Shown here: positions 43,801 through 51,396 of the stretch, piece by piece
Layout of the letters: each line of letters starts with the position of its first letter
How positions within the stretch are numbered: position 1 is the first letter of the stretch
The notes under the pieces: model-generated
Seen by the model: the letters and a program-made list of their open reading frames with translations, nothing else
The model's database searches: none
Told to the model about the DNA's origin: nothing
Source: Chelonoidis abingdonii
Lineage: Eukaryota; Chordata; Testudines; Testudinidae
NCBI RefSeq assembly: GCF_003597395.2
Contig: NC_133770.1
Location: 4,249,622 to 4,313,621, forward strand
DNA length: 64,000 bases
Direction: 5' to 3'
Made by a program: the position numbers and the translations under genes

Positions 43801-44588
43801 GGTGTCACTTTGTTCTAGTCGTCTTGCTGCTAGGCTGGTACTGCATGTGAATGTACTGCGCATTCCATGGAAGTGACTAGAGGTTTAATAATACGGGCAC
43901 TCATTCGGTGACTGCTACGACTAGCCGGCTGAGCTGTGGTGGGGGGCCAGTGAGGTTTTGGGAGACGGGCTGGGGTTGTGGGTTATTGAAGCGTGTCGCT
44001 GCCAGATGTTGCTCTGATTGGAGAGCTGCTCAGTACAGGTGGGTTTTCAGGAAACTGGGCAGTTGATTGTAGCACTTCTCTGCTTCATTTCTAACCACCC
44101 CCCATCTTGGTGCATGCGGAGGGGGGTCTCCATGGGACCCTGACTGGAGTTTCTTCATTTCACTCCATTTCATTCCCATCCTTCTACTGACACGTCATTG
44201 TCCTCCCCAACCCCATTGTTTCATTATAGCCTGAGGGGAGTGAAGAGGCAGCGCTGCTGGCTCAGGCCCCTCAGAATGGAGATGTGACAGCGCCCCAGGC
44301 AGACAGTGAAATGCGGGAGAATGGAGTAGGGCCGACTGCGCCCACTGTGGGTGGTGGTGACCAAAGGGAAATTCTGAGCTTCGGCTGTCAGATACAAGAA
44401 ACAAGTAAGTGCTCGAGCCTTCCTCTCTTCTCAGCTCCGCAGGGCAGGGCGGGGCGAGCACTCGCAGCAGGCGCGGAGCAGCCTGTGGACGTTGATCTCA
44501 CGGATTTAAGCTTAAAGTTACATTTTTCTATCAATATTTTGCCATATTTTTAATGAACAAAATTGCCTTTTATTTTCCAGGCATCTAA
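13753..44588 (+). CDS. MAP4: MAP4, microtubule-associated protein 4, 3' part (12 exons, 5' end outside window)
   Basis: MAP4 is a non-neuronal microtubule-stabilising protein of the tau/MAP2/MAP4 family. It binds the microtubule lattice through C-terminal repeats and a proline-rich region. Exons: 13753-13853, 14966-15178, 17619-17796, 21566-21625, 21781-22106, 24566-24694, 26397-26489, 28662-28742, 38106-38187, 40748-40860, 44230-44404 and 44581-44588. All joints have AG/GT ends and keep frame. Order of the product: [10 protein letters not shown] lead-in, Pro/Ser/Thr/Lys-rich region, repeat 1 ([20 protein letters not shown]), linker, repeat 2 ([18 protein letters not shown]), cassette, repeat 3 ([18 protein letters not shown]), repeat 4 ([15 protein letters not shown]), then an acidic tail ending DQRE...QIQETSI-stop. 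Family identity rests on the repeats and on the MAP4-specific tail. The N-terminal projection domain is missing because it lies off the left edge. Confidence 0.95.
14200..14285. repeat. Ancient interspersed repeat fragment
   Basis: TTATTTGTATTTCAGTAGC followed by GTACTGTACAAACA resembles a well-known amniote repeat with a TATTTGTATTRCAGTAGC core. Short and diverged. Confidence 0.45.
14966..15178 (+). CDS. MAP4: MAP4 exon B (Pro/Ser/Thr/Lys-rich)
   Basis: 71 codons, phase 0 at both ends, donor AAAG|GTAAGA. Low-complexity basic sequence with repeated TPKR/SPKR-type motifs (for example [20 protein letters not shown]), potential proline-directed kinase sites. The acceptor is weak (TGTAAAG preceded by a purine-rich run), but the joint keeps frame with exons A and C. 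Confidence 0.85.
17619..17796 (+). CDS. MAP4: MAP4 exon C (Pro/Ser/Thr/Lys-rich)
   Basis: Acceptor TTGTTACCAG, donor at 17797 (GTAAGC). It starts in phase 0 and ends one base into a codon. It encodes [20 protein letters not shown], then [14 protein letters not shown] and SPPKRPT, with several SP/TP sites. Composition is the same as the neighbouring exons. Confidence 0.88.
18174..20890 (-). mobile_element. Antisense CR1-type LINE with decayed reverse transcriptase
   Basis: It starts with a CR1 tail in reverse (CAGAAGGGACCATTAGATGA, about 18199). On the - strand, 20011-19772 still reads [20 protein letters not shown] and then [15 protein letters not shown], matching the DWK..NV.PIFKKG...SKIMEKVI block of CR1 reverse transcriptase. 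Sequence in between also follows the antisense CR1 order (TATCAACCAAACTTGCAATC near 19750). Frameshifts and stops are numerous. It lies in the MAP4 intron between exons C and D. The outer boundary near 20890 is approximate. Confidence 0.78.
21381..21475 (+). repeat. Short dispersed repeat, copy 1
   Basis: TATGCTTTGGGGATACAGAA ... GAGAATGTCTGG ... CACAAAGG; a related block lies at 23253-23350 in the same orientation. Family unknown. Confidence 0.5.
21566..21625 (+). CDS. MAP4: MAP4 exon D (short, 60 nt)
   Basis: Acceptor CTCTTTAG, donor CATCAG|GTAACG, phase 1 at both ends, 20 residues: [20 protein letters not shown] with the split serine. It corresponds to the short IKTE...KPA...TAKS segment of MAP4. 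Being symmetric in phase, it could be skipped without a frameshift. Confidence 0.88.
21781..22106 (+). CDS. MAP4: MAP4 exon E (microtubule-binding repeat 1)
   Basis: Acceptor TTATTGCAG with a tandem CAGCAG, so a one-residue alternative (start 21784) is possible. Donor AGG|GTAAGT. It opens [10 protein letters not shown], continues through an Ala/Pro/Thr/Lys-rich stretch, and ends with repeat 1 ([13 protein letters not shown], then [11 protein letters not shown]). Repeat 1 with the PGGG turn is the hallmark of the tau/MAP2/MAP4 family. Confidence 0.94.
23253..23350 (+). repeat. Short dispersed repeat, copy 2
   Basis: TATGCATTGGGGTACACAAA ... GAGAATGTCTGG ... CACAAGGGGAGAAG; diverged from copy 1 at 21381 but with the same order of blocks. 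Confidence 0.5.
24566..24694 (+). CDS. MAP4: MAP4 exon F (MAP4-type linker between repeats 1 and 2)
   Basis: 43 codons, phase 0 at both ends, acceptor CCATCTAG, donor AAA|GTGAGT. It encodes [20 protein letters not shown] and ends QKQPNGK. Tau and MAP2 have no equivalent between their first two repeats, whereas MAP4 does, which supports the assignment. Confidence 0.92.
25076..25100. repeat. (AAC)n microsatellite
   Basis: About eight AAC trinucleotides in the intron after exon F. Confidence 0.9.
26397..26489 (+). CDS. MAP4: MAP4 exon G (microtubule-binding repeat 2)
   Basis: 31 codons, phase 0 at both ends, acceptor CACTCTAG, donor AAT|GTAAGT. It encodes [20 protein letters not shown] followed by [11 protein letters not shown]. 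It is equivalent in position to tau exon 10, which is alternatively spliced in tau. Confidence 0.94.
28662..28742 (+). CDS. MAP4: MAP4 exon H (probable 27-residue cassette between repeats 2 and 3)
   Basis: 81 nt, phase 0 at both ends, acceptor TTATCATTTTCAG, donor AAT|GTGAGT. It encodes [20 protein letters not shown] and then PSPGSTN. This is a Pro/Ser-rich, positively charged segment without the KxGS...PGGG repeat signature. Because it is phase-symmetric, exon G can join exon I directly, so it is probably alternative. No transcript evidence is available. Confidence 0.8.
29505..29690. repeat. DIRS left inverted terminal repeat
   Basis: It reads from TTCTTCTTCGAG through CATATCCATTCCAGTTAGG and TTTTACCCTAGCAACACTCG to CCAGCCGACCCAGCCGCCC. 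It matches the reverse complement of 34868-35050 over most of its length. The outermost 15-20 bp diverge from the right end, so the exact boundary is approximate. Confidence 0.78.
29774..29796. repeat. (TA)n microsatellite
   Basis: About ten TA dinucleotides just inside the left terminal repeat of the DIRS element. Confidence 0.85.
30189..31700 (+). pseudogene. DIRS gag-like remnant
   Basis: The region is open from about 30189 to 30644 and contains the 177-bp in-frame repeats described separately. An Arg/Ser-rich stretch follows (30750-31060, for example [15 protein letters not shown]). Then come [16 protein letters not shown] and [10 protein letters not shown] (about 31205-31290), and [20 protein letters not shown] (about 31582-31640). 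The RS-rich block followed by the LLxRVA...VVDIL and QDSRQEF segments resembles vertebrate DIRS gag proteins as I recall them. Stops and frame changes separate the parts, so it is not functional. Confidence 0.65.
30195..30600 (+). repeat. 177-bp in-frame tandem repeat in DIRS gag
   Basis: Units start at GACAGCTCCC (30195), GACTGCTCCC (30372) and GACAGCTCCC (30549). The spacing is exactly 177 bp both times (59 codons). The encoded unit runs [14 protein letters not shown]... to [13 protein letters not shown]...GPSNPV. The third unit is partial. The open frame is kept through all units. Confidence 0.88.
32320..33620 (+). pseudogene. DIRS reverse transcriptase / RNase H remnant
   Basis: [10 protein letters not shown] near 32369-32400 resembles the DAYFHI part of RT motif A in DIRS elements. 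The typical following FLRF...PFG...APRVFTK block is only faintly visible. At 32947-33246, [15 protein letters not shown] (Asp at about 33019) matches the start of the RNase H domain. Frames 33190-33600 carry HVPHQINLV and [13 protein letters not shown], also typical of this domain. The frame switches several times. Confidence 0.65.
33780..34320 (+). pseudogene. DIRS tyrosine recombinase remnant
   Basis: Recognisable pieces are [10 protein letters not shown] (about 33870-33900), [15 protein letters not shown] (about 33986-34030), SWKTAFL and ITSADESPS / RRVSEL in overlapping frames (34130-34185), and PPYTIS...KDKVGMTT (34205-34245). In intact DIRS recombinases the SARRVSEL segment holds the first catalytic Arg. 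Here a frameshift splits it, so the enzyme is dead. The recombinase replaces integrase in this class. Confidence 0.72.
34755..35068. repeat. DIRS internal complementary region and right terminal repeat (long inverted repeat)
   Basis: The arm 34755-34820 (GACGGTTACTCACCTTTGTA..., CTTCGAGATGTGTTGCTCAT..., ATCCATTCCA) is nearly perfectly complementary to 35003-35068 (TGGAATGGATATGAGCAACA... to AAAGGTGAGTAACTGTC). The loop is about 180 bp. The right terminal repeat proper is about 34868-35055. Confidence 0.88.
35464..35746. mobile_element. PIF/Harbinger-like MITE with TTA duplication
   Basis: The element at 35467-35743 begins GGCTTTGTCTGCACT and ends AGTGTAGACATTGCC, imperfect inverted termini. 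It is flanked by TTA at 35464-35466 and 35744-35746, the typical 3-bp PIF/Harbinger target. It is 277 bp with no coding capacity. Confidence 0.78.
36285..36400. repeat. Dispersed repeat fragment (family also at 50243 and 62424)
   Basis: The segment contains CCTGAAGAAGAGCTCTGTGT and then AACAGAAGTTGGTCTCATAA, followed by ATATATTACCTCA. The same block is seen in reverse or partial form at 50285-50395. Family name not assigned. Confidence 0.6.
36511..36530. repeat. Poly(C) tract
   Basis: C-rich homopolymer run (CCCCATCCCCCCCCCCCCCC region); its length is likely unreliable. Confidence 0.8.
36594..37010 (-). mobile_element. CR1 LINE 3' end, antisense
   Basis: It starts TCATAGATTCATAGA, then AGAAGGGACCATTATGATCA and TAGTCTGACCTCCTGCA, which is the reverse of a CR1 tail. 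It continues through CCTCCAGGGCCTCTGCCAAT and a CTTCCCTGGAGGAAAATTCC block. It is 5'-truncated and has no coding capacity. Confidence 0.85.
38106..38187 (+). CDS. MAP4: MAP4 exon I (microtubule-binding repeat 3)
   Basis: Acceptor TCTCTGTAG, donor CCAG|GTAAAA. It starts in phase 0 and ends one base into a codon. It encodes [20 protein letters not shown] followed by TNIKHKP; the split Gly codon is completed in exon J. The intron before it (28743-38105) is 9.4 kb and contains the DIRS element. Confidence 0.95.
38323..38590 (+). repeat. MIR/CORE-type SINE with internal inverted repeat
   Basis: It contains GGGACTGGGGATCAGGAGAG and later CAAGTCACTTAACCTGTCTG, CTCTAAAATGGTGAGATACC and GGATTTGAGACTTAATGAG, typical of MIR-like SINEs. 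The arm 38397-38417 is the reverse complement of 38449-38469 (20 of 21 positions). Confidence 0.72.
39893..40140. repeat. Dispersed repeat (second copy of the 6145-6280 family)
   Basis: It starts CATAAGAACGGCCACACTGG and contains TCAGACCAAAGGTCCATCTA, GACAGTGGCCAGTGCCAG and GAGGGAATGAACAGAACAG. This is a diagnostic block for a repeat abundant in sauropsid genomes as I recall. Non-coding. Confidence 0.7.
40748..40860 (+). CDS. MAP4: MAP4 exon J (microtubule-binding repeat 4)
   Basis: Acceptor TTGCTCCAG, donor AAG|GTACAT. It starts two bases into a codon and ends in phase 0. It encodes [20 protein letters not shown] and then [17 protein letters not shown]. From here splicing can go to exon K (MAP4 tail) or, in frame, to either acceptor of the last exon (tau-like tail). 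Confidence 0.95.
41083..41315. mobile_element. Probable hAT-type non-autonomous element
   Basis: The element at 41091-41307 starts CAGCGGTTCTCAAGC and ends GAGAACTGCTG, which are inverted termini typical of hAT/Charlie-type MITEs. The 8-bp flanks CTCTAGAG and CTCTGAGA match only partly, as in an old insertion. The body has GGGCTTCAGCTTC-like repeats. Confidence 0.6.
44230..44404 (+). CDS. MAP4: MAP4 exon K (acidic MAP4-specific tail)
   Basis: Acceptor TTTCATTATAG, donor at 44405 (GTAAGT). It starts in phase 0 and ends one base into a codon. It encodes [20 protein letters not shown], then [11 protein letters not shown] and QIQET. The GGGDQRE...QIQETS ending is the usual vertebrate MAP4 C-terminus. 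Inclusion of this exon shifts the frame in the last exon, so the stop comes three codons later. Confidence 0.93.
44581..44588 (+). CDS. MAP4: MAP4 terminal exon, canonical end (SI-stop)
   Basis: Acceptor TTTATTTTCCAG. The A left from exon K plus GC makes Ser, then ATC (Ile) and TAA. This gives the canonical ETSI terminus. Confidence 0.9.
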
Positions 44589-44676
44589 TGATGACATTAT
44601 GGTATCATCCTCCGCTCCCCTGCCCCCTCTCCCCTCCCCCGCTCCCCATCTCACCTACCCCCTTGTGTCGCTGCAG

Positions 44677-44898
44677 ATTGAATCCCACAAACTGACGTTC
44701 CGTGAGAAGGCCAAGGCTCGCACAGACCATGGAGCAGACATTGTCGTCTCCAAATCCCCCAACTTTTCCAGCAGCACTTCCCCCTGGTGTAGCACATCCG
44801 TCAACGAGAGCCTGGGCTCCATCACCTCGTCACCACGGCAACAGCCAGCTCCCCATGCAAACGACCTTTCTGCGGTGCTTGTTCAGCAAGGCTTGTGA
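44677..44898 (+). CDS. MAP4: MAP4 alternative tau/MAP2-like C-terminal exon segment
   Basis: Acceptor TTGTGTCGCTGCAG at 44676. It is phase 0 with exon J, so skipping exon K gives GGTVK-IESHKLTFREKAKARTDHG. The frame continues with ADIVVSKSPNF and NESLGSITSS and ends LSAVLVQQGL-stop. Tau and MAP2 carry the same module (I-E-x-H/Q-K-L-x-F, DHGA, KSP, ending QGL) directly after their last repeat. The full 74-codon frame is intact, including KSP and TSP sites, which argues that it is used. Starting instead at 44581 adds 32 in-frame codons. Alternative use is inferred; no transcript is at hand. Confidence 0.8.
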   Translation: MESHKLTFREKAKARTDHGADIVVSKSPNFSSSTSPWCSTSVNESLGSITSSPRQQPAPHANDLSAVLVQQGL

Positions 44899-46586
44899 CT
44901 GTCCCCACGTGCCCCGCCTCCCATGTGCTTCCCACAGTAACTCAGCTTGGATCCCTTAACCTGGCACTTGGCTTTAGGTGGGAAGGGGACAGCGTTTTAG
45001 CAGGGCTAGCTTCCCTTTCAGTGGTGCTGTCTATCAACCGGGAAATGTAGTTGTTCACCCAGACAGCCCAGGAATCAGGTTTATTTCATTGTGACACTGG
45101 CTGCGCCTGACCCAGTGTGTCTCAGGCTCTGGTGATCGCGTGTTGGGTGGAAAGGGGATCCTTTCCTTGCCTCACCTCCAATCCTCTTGCTCTTAGGAGG
45201 ACACCAGCATGAGTCTGAATGACGTGTTTCTTAGGGACAGGCAGCTGGAGACCTCTAGACTAAACATGTGCTTAAAGCCACTTCTCATTCTGGGGAGGGC
45301 GCCAAGCCTCATTCTATGGCTGCGTTTGGGTGGAAGTGGTGGGGCTGCACTACGAGTGGCCAAAGCCAGGCCAGCGTTAATGGGGATAAGCTGTGATCTT
45401 TCTCTTTTTTAACTTTTCCTCCTGCTGCTTCAGTTTCAGCTGTTCCTATTTAATGATTATCAATATTATACACACACATTAGGCTGTTTTAACTGTTGAC
45501 TTTAACCGTTTCATTTTTTTTTGTGACGAAGTGTTGATGATTTATTGTGCTATGACCATGCTAAGTTTCCTTTTCTCTCTTTCCTTCTTTCCTAACCATA
45601 GGAATAAAGACATTAACCGCTGCTGCAGTGCTGGCTTCTTATCGACATATCCAGCAATTGTAACTGTTGTTTTTCTTTGTGTTGTTTTATTTTAAATATT
45701 TTAAAATGATGGAGCAAATTCATGGGATTAAGCCATGTCTGAAAGGAAAGGCATAAGAATGTGCTTTTAAAAAAAAATCTCTTGCTGTAACAGTTCAACT
45801 AAGCCTTGTATTGACTGCAACAATCTCTAAGGGGATGCTTAGAGAACCTCCTATCGGTGTCAATAACCAAGCCGTGGAGGGATTAACAAAGGGCGCAAAG
45901 TATATTTATTAATTCGAATAGCCACAGACCGTTTGTTTTTCTTTGCCATGGTATCAGGCCAGGGAGCTGCTTCGAACAGTATGTTGCAGGTTAATGCAGG
46001 GTGTGTGTTCTGATACAAGGGATCCAGTGTGATGTGTATTATTTTTAACAAAGGTTAAATATAGGGGTAAAGAGATTACCTGGCTGGATGCAATCTGGTG
46101 GGAGACAAGGATGGGGAAGAAATGAAAGGCTGCCTCTCATCCGGGGAGCCAGAGTGGGAGAGCTGAATGTCTGGGAAGGGTTGGGAGGGGTAGAGTAGGC
46201 AAGCTTACAATACGAAGGCATTACAGCCCTGGCTCATCAAGAGATCACACACCATTGTGCTTTGAGCTCCTTGTTTTATGTTGCGAACGACACTAAAGAA
46301 ACAAAATGTATATAAAAAAACTGGTGGGCTTGAGTCATCGAACTAACTTTAAAACAAAAAGCAGAATAACAAAATACAGGGATCAAAGTTAACTGAAGAC
46401 AGACTTCTGCTAAGGGGGCTGGCCTACTTGAAGTAGAGGGGGCGGAGAGGAGCCCACATCTCCCCTGCTTGTGGGAATATTTCTCTTTGGGAAGCTGACA
46501 ATGACACGGTAACCTGGAATCTGTATTTACACACAAAGATTCTTATTGCACTTGTATTTTTTTATATTAAAGTTTGCATGATTTCT

Positions 46587-46592
46587 AATAAA
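46587..46592 (+). terminator. MAP4: MAP4 poly(A) signal AATAAA
   Basis: AATAAA in a T/A-rich context (TTTCTAATAAAATGGCATT), about 2 kb after the stop. An earlier AATAAA at 45603-45608 is a possible proximal site. Confidence 0.7.
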
Positions 46593-46612
46593 ATGGCATT
46601 AAAATGTAATAG

Positions 46613-49600
46613 TTTGCATCCAAATGGTCTGCTAGTCTTGTAAGTGCTTTTTCCTCTAAATACAAAATTGAATACACAATGCAGATTTGCACCTGAAAGG
46701 GGCTGTTATATATACTCTGTTCTCTCCATAAAACTCCTTCTGTTCCCCTCTTCCCCATCACTGCCACCTTTCCTGTCCAATTCATGCCACACGCCCTCTG
46801 CCCTAAGACCAGTGAGAAGTTCCCAGGCTCATCAAATTCTCCTGTCCCCTGTGCTCGAAAGTTCCACATAGTTGTTTACATCTCTCAATGCTTGTTTTGA
46901 GGGCCCATCCCGAGGCAGTTAATATTCTCGTAACCCTCTTTGTTCTTTGCTCCAACGTTTACCTTGCTCTGGAGAGGTGGCCGCTGGAGATGTAGGGCTG
47001 AGGCTGCCCAGCCGGGGCAGCACCATATCCAGTAAGCCAGTGATAGCCAGCCCATCCATTGAAAGACTGCTTCCAGAGGGGTGGATTCAGAGGTGGCCCC
47101 ATAGCCAGTTGCCCTTGCTGTCCTCCTACCTCAGTAAGGGAGGAGAATGTATTCGATGTCAAGCATCCCCCCAGGTAAGATGGAGAATTGCGTTGTGATG
47201 CCCTGAGGCACTGTAACAGCTGCTCTGGCTCTGCAGGTACTGGCTCAGATCATTCCTGATGTTCATAGAGACCCATCCACCTGCATGTATCCCTCTCGGT
47301 ATATATCACTGCCCCTTCTCTGATGCTTCCTAAGTTTTGTTACTAAATTCTAAACACCAGCAAGATCTCTTTAAATCTGTGAATTGGGATTGATCAGGAA
47401 GGGGATATTAGAGCAAGAGAAATGGTTTCAAGAGGGAAGGTTAATCCCCTTAACAGGAAAAGGCACAGACTTTGTTTCCCAAAGCAATAATGGAAGTTTG
47501 CTCTGAAATAGGAGACCTGACAGGGCTGCACTGGCTGGCATATTTCTGCAGTAGGGTAGGTGCACATCACCCAATGACCATCTCTCAGTCCCGTATCTGC
47601 AGGTATGTAAAGCCTCAGCTAAATTCCTGTTTAATACCAGATGCTGGGATTGGTGGTAATCAGGCTTGGGGCTCCCCTCCAGACCCAGGAGTTGAGAAAT
47701 CTGCACTAATGAGTGAGGTTCCTGTGGGGGAGCAGCTGATAGCAGTGACTGGAGTCTGTTGTAAAATCCAGCCACGTGCTCCAGATGCATGTGGCCAATG
47801 CTCATTTGTTTTCTTCTGAATGACTTGGAGAGAGGTGGAAGCTAAAATACCACGTTCTTTTCACTGCATGCTGCTGGAGACCGCAGGGAAGAGTAAAACC
47901 ATTGAGGCAGGATGTGTCTGATGGTCCTTTTTACCGATTTCACAGGGCAGCGAGTGTTTAGTTTGGGGGCTATGATAGGAAGGCAGATAACAACATTGCA
48001 CTTTGTTCTGAGATTACAAAAAAAGAAAAAAAACAAAACCTGTTTTGCCAAGAGTTAAGTTTTACCTCCTTCCTATCCTTCTTGATTGCTTTTCTCTGAG
48101 GAACTGGTCGGTCGATAAGCTTACAAAGCATCGTAAGGTGGCAGCAGAGTGAAGGCCTATCTCAAAATGTGCACAAACCGTCCCAAACTCTCACAGGTTT
48201 CAGCTGAGCAGTAAGAGCTCTCTGTGCTTTTGTGCCACTTCTCTCTAACTCTTGTTGTGCCTGTGTTTAGGTGACTTAAACTAGATCCAGATATACCAGT
48301 TTGGTTTTGCTAGGACGGCTTCAGTTTTACTAAGAATTTTGTATTTTATTTTAAAGAAATAGCTGTAAGTATTGCTCACCTGGGAATTGTGTGTGTGTGT
48401 GCGGTTGAAATGGCGCTGGTTTCCTATATGGAGGAATGGGAGCAAGTGCCGAGTTATGCTGAGACCTGAAAATGAAAACTGCTACAGCTATTCTGCAGCA
48501 GGCTGGAAAATCTCTGCGAGAAGCTGGAAATCCCATTAGTCCTGGTTTGCCTTTAAATATCTGGGACATTGACCCGCTAATTGAAAACTCCTGAGCTGAG
48601 CTGTTGCCCCTCATGGCTCAATGCTGCTTCCATTGGAGTCAGCCACTGACTCCTGTGGGAGCAGGATTGGCCCCCGTGTGGGGAAAGGCTTCTGAGCCGT
48701 GGACTTGCACTGCTCGAAGGAGCTAGAGGTTCCCTCTTCAGCTGCATCTTCTCCAGATGACACATGTAAAACAGAAGGCTTCTTATGAGCCGGGCTTCTC
48801 CTCCCAGACATCAGGGATGCCAGTTGGGTGGGGTTCAACTGGCAGGAGGCAGCCTAATGCCAGGGATCTGTGTGTATTCTTGTTAGGGTTGATCCTAGGA
48901 CTATGTGGTAAATAAATTCCATTTTGAAAAGTAGTGAGTTGAGTCTGAATTAAATGTGGCTTGAATGTAAATGTTCCTGGTCTGGGATGCCCTTGTAGAC
49001 GCAGGGAATTCCTCTGGTTTCTCAGATATCTGCAGGAAGCTGGCATGGCTTGGCACAGCCAGGGGACAGGTGGGGTGGGGTTAGTGTTCTTTTCCCTGGT
49101 GGCAGTTGGGTTGGGTTTCATAAGCACGTCTGACAGGAAACTTTAGACTACAATGGACTTGACTCACGATGAATGGGGCATAAAAGCAACCTGCCGCTGT
49201 GGTCTTGGCGCTGAGCAGCCCAGTGGCAGAGTGATGGGCTGGAAAAGGAGATGCGCCCTGCTAGCAAGAGCAGCTCCATTGTACCACGGCAAGGCTAGAT
49301 GGGAATGTGTCCCCTAGGGCCATGACAGCTGTCACCTTTGGGGGAAGAGGAATCTTTTTCTGGGCTTGTGGTCAGTGCTGGGATTGGCTTTGAGATGTCT
49401 GTAATGGCTGAAGTGGTGACAGGCTCCAGTGAGGTTAATAGGCTCTTTGGAAAGTGATTCCTGCAGGAGCTTGAAGGTCCCTTTTCTGTGCTGACCCTTG
49501 GTTCCACCTTCCATACTTGAGCTAACGCACCAGCCTGTTGCATTGGGGTGCAGTCAGGCATCGGTGGGAGCGGCTGAGGCTGGCTTCTCAGTGCCTGGGG

Positions 49601-50242
49601 ACTGTTTAGTTGACAGTGGAGCCTTGCATCCCGTTGCATATCAGTGACATATCCAGCTCAGTGAGGCTTTAATACTGTAAAACAAAAGGACAGTCAAATA
49701 AAGAAGTGGATGGACTCAAGGCCACAACAGCAGAAGGCTGCATGGTCTGGCTGCACTGGCCTTCGCTGTTACAGGGCTGCATGTGTTCTGCTGTGCAGCA
49801 CCTGCCCCAGAGGCTGGGTTACAGCCTGAATGTGCCTCCCATTGTCATTCTTGGTCCTATACTGCTAATTGAATGTAGTTCTCTGTGCTGACCCTTGCTG
49901 TCGTCCACTGTACACAGCGTAGTGCGTCAGTGTGAGTGAAGCTCTAGACTAGAACCATTGTGTGTTTGGTGCCGTCTGAGCAGAATTTTGTTCTCTGACG
50001 TGATTGAAACATGGCTACTCAGTGTCTTCCAGATTCTCAAATTGCCAGGATGTCCCTTGTTCTACCACAGGTGATGGAAGGAAGAAAAAGACCAAGACCT
50101 CTTTAGCCTCACGCCATTTCCTCCTTAGTGCTTTTGCTGGAGCATTGTGAAGGCTCAGGAGGGGGAGTAACCGGTTAGTTGGCTGGAGAACAGTGTTGTC
50201 TTCTTGGGGTGGAAGAAATGCCATTCTGCCCAAGTCCGTGCA
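46613..50242. other. Intergenic interval, left part
   Basis: No gene recognised on either strand. It has a (TG)n tract near 48388-48402 and an A-rich run (AAAAAAGAAAAAAAAC) near 48018-48034. Some of this may be an extended MAP4 3' UTR if the signal at 51391 is used. Confidence 0.45.
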
Positions 50243-50395
50243 GTGGTGGTGTCGCCGTGTTGGTCCCAGGATATTGGAGACACAAGGTGGGTGAAGTCGC
50301 ATCTCTTATTGGGCCGACTTCAGAGCATAAAAGCTTGTCTCTCACCAACAGAAGTTGATCCAATAAAAGATATGACCTCTCCCACAGACATTGTC
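50243..50395. repeat. Dispersed repeat with inverted halves
   Basis: GTGTCGCCGTGTTGGTCCCA is followed by GACACAAGGTGGGTGAAG and TCTCTTATTGGGCCGACTTC. Then AGAAGTTGATCCAATAAAAG appears, the inverted copy of the middle block. It belongs to the family seen at 36285 and, partly, 62424. Confidence 0.65.
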
Positions 50396-50856
50396 ATTCC
50401 ACTCAAGGGCAGTTTCAGTGTTTGTGCAGGGGACGGGCGGGGGGGAATTCACAGGAAGATTCTTCGCTTCCTGGAGGAGTTTGACAAGCAGTAAAAGCCA
50501 AGATAAATGTAGAACTATGGAATAAAGCTGTGGAAAGCATCTTCCACCTTTTGTTGCCCTTTGCCACTGATGATCTAGCTACAATATATATTTTCCTTTT
50601 CACAAAAATCTCTCTCACGCTGGATGCCATCCAGTATTAAGATCACTCAAGACACCTTTATTCCAGCCCTCTGCTGACTTCCCTTTCTGGCACTTGAAGG
50701 CCCAGTAATCCCTTAACGTAGGTACATGGTGGAAAAAGCATAGAAGGAAAGTGGAGGGGGTGGACTGAGAGGCAGGTATGCTCTGAGCACAGGACCAGGA
50801 GCAAGAACCACTGGAGCTCTAATCATGTCTTCAATACTGTCTCCCTCTGTAGTCTT
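50396..50856. other. Intergenic, nothing recognised
   Basis: No gene or clear repeat; an AATAAA lies at about 50520 of unknown use. Confidence 0.4.
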
Positions 50857-50985
50857 GGGAAATCACTTAACCTCTTGGGCTCAGTTTCCTCATCTGCTAA
50901 ATGGGGGGCAATAATAGTTATCTCGCAGTGGAGGTGTGAGGTATGATCAGTGTATAAGTTGCTCTCTAAAGGTTAAGTATTAACA
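50857..50985 (+). repeat. MIR-type SINE fragment
   Basis: AAATCACTTAACCTCTTGGG, CTCAGTTTCCTCATCTG and AATGGGGGGCAATAATAG are the standard MIR core-to-3' blocks. Confidence 0.78.
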
Positions 50986-51390
50986 TTTTTGTGTTGTAGG
51001 AATATTATACAGAGGATCCTTCCGCATCACTTGAGATGCACCATAATGACCGAGAGCACGGAGCTGTCCAGTTTTGGCAGTGACTGTGCAGCCAACTGTT
51101 GCTGTAATGTTGAGTGATACAAGTGTTTCTATAATCTAGAGGGTGCTGATGAGGAGGGGAGGGGGGGAGATTATTGCATGGATGTAAAGTCTGAGACTCC
51201 AGCTACTTGGGAGAGGTGGTAGAATACTAGAGGGGGAGTGCAAATCCCTGGTACTGACGGCAGGGAGTAAATTTGTACTGGTTTACTTCTGCCTTTGTTT
51301 CACCCTCCTTGTTGACTGTACAAGACTGGTGTCTCCATTAGCAACATTTCCTGATTTGACGTTGTGATTCTTACTATTGTAAAGGATTGA

Positions 51391-51396
51391 AATAAA
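51391..51396 (+). terminator. Possible distal MAP4 poly(A) signal
   Basis: AATAAA in GATTGAAATAAAGCTTC, within unremarkable sequence (51000-51420) that is UTR-like in composition. If used, the MAP4 3' UTR would be about 6.8 kb. Confidence 0.3.

Larger units (their letters stand above)
44589..46612 (+). other. MAP4: MAP4 3' UTR (canonical isoform)
   Basis: This region follows the canonical stop. It includes the alternative tau-like tail, then non-coding sequence to the poly(A) signal at 46587. T-rich and AT-rich blocks (45480-45780) look UTR-like. The 3' limit is inferred. Confidence 0.7.

Noticed and set aside
44405..44553. Read-through of MAP4 exon K into the following intron, giving a longer tail
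   Set aside because: The donor GTAAGT at 44405 is strong and the joint to 44581 reproduces the expected ETSI ending. The read-through peptide resembles no MAP4 tail.
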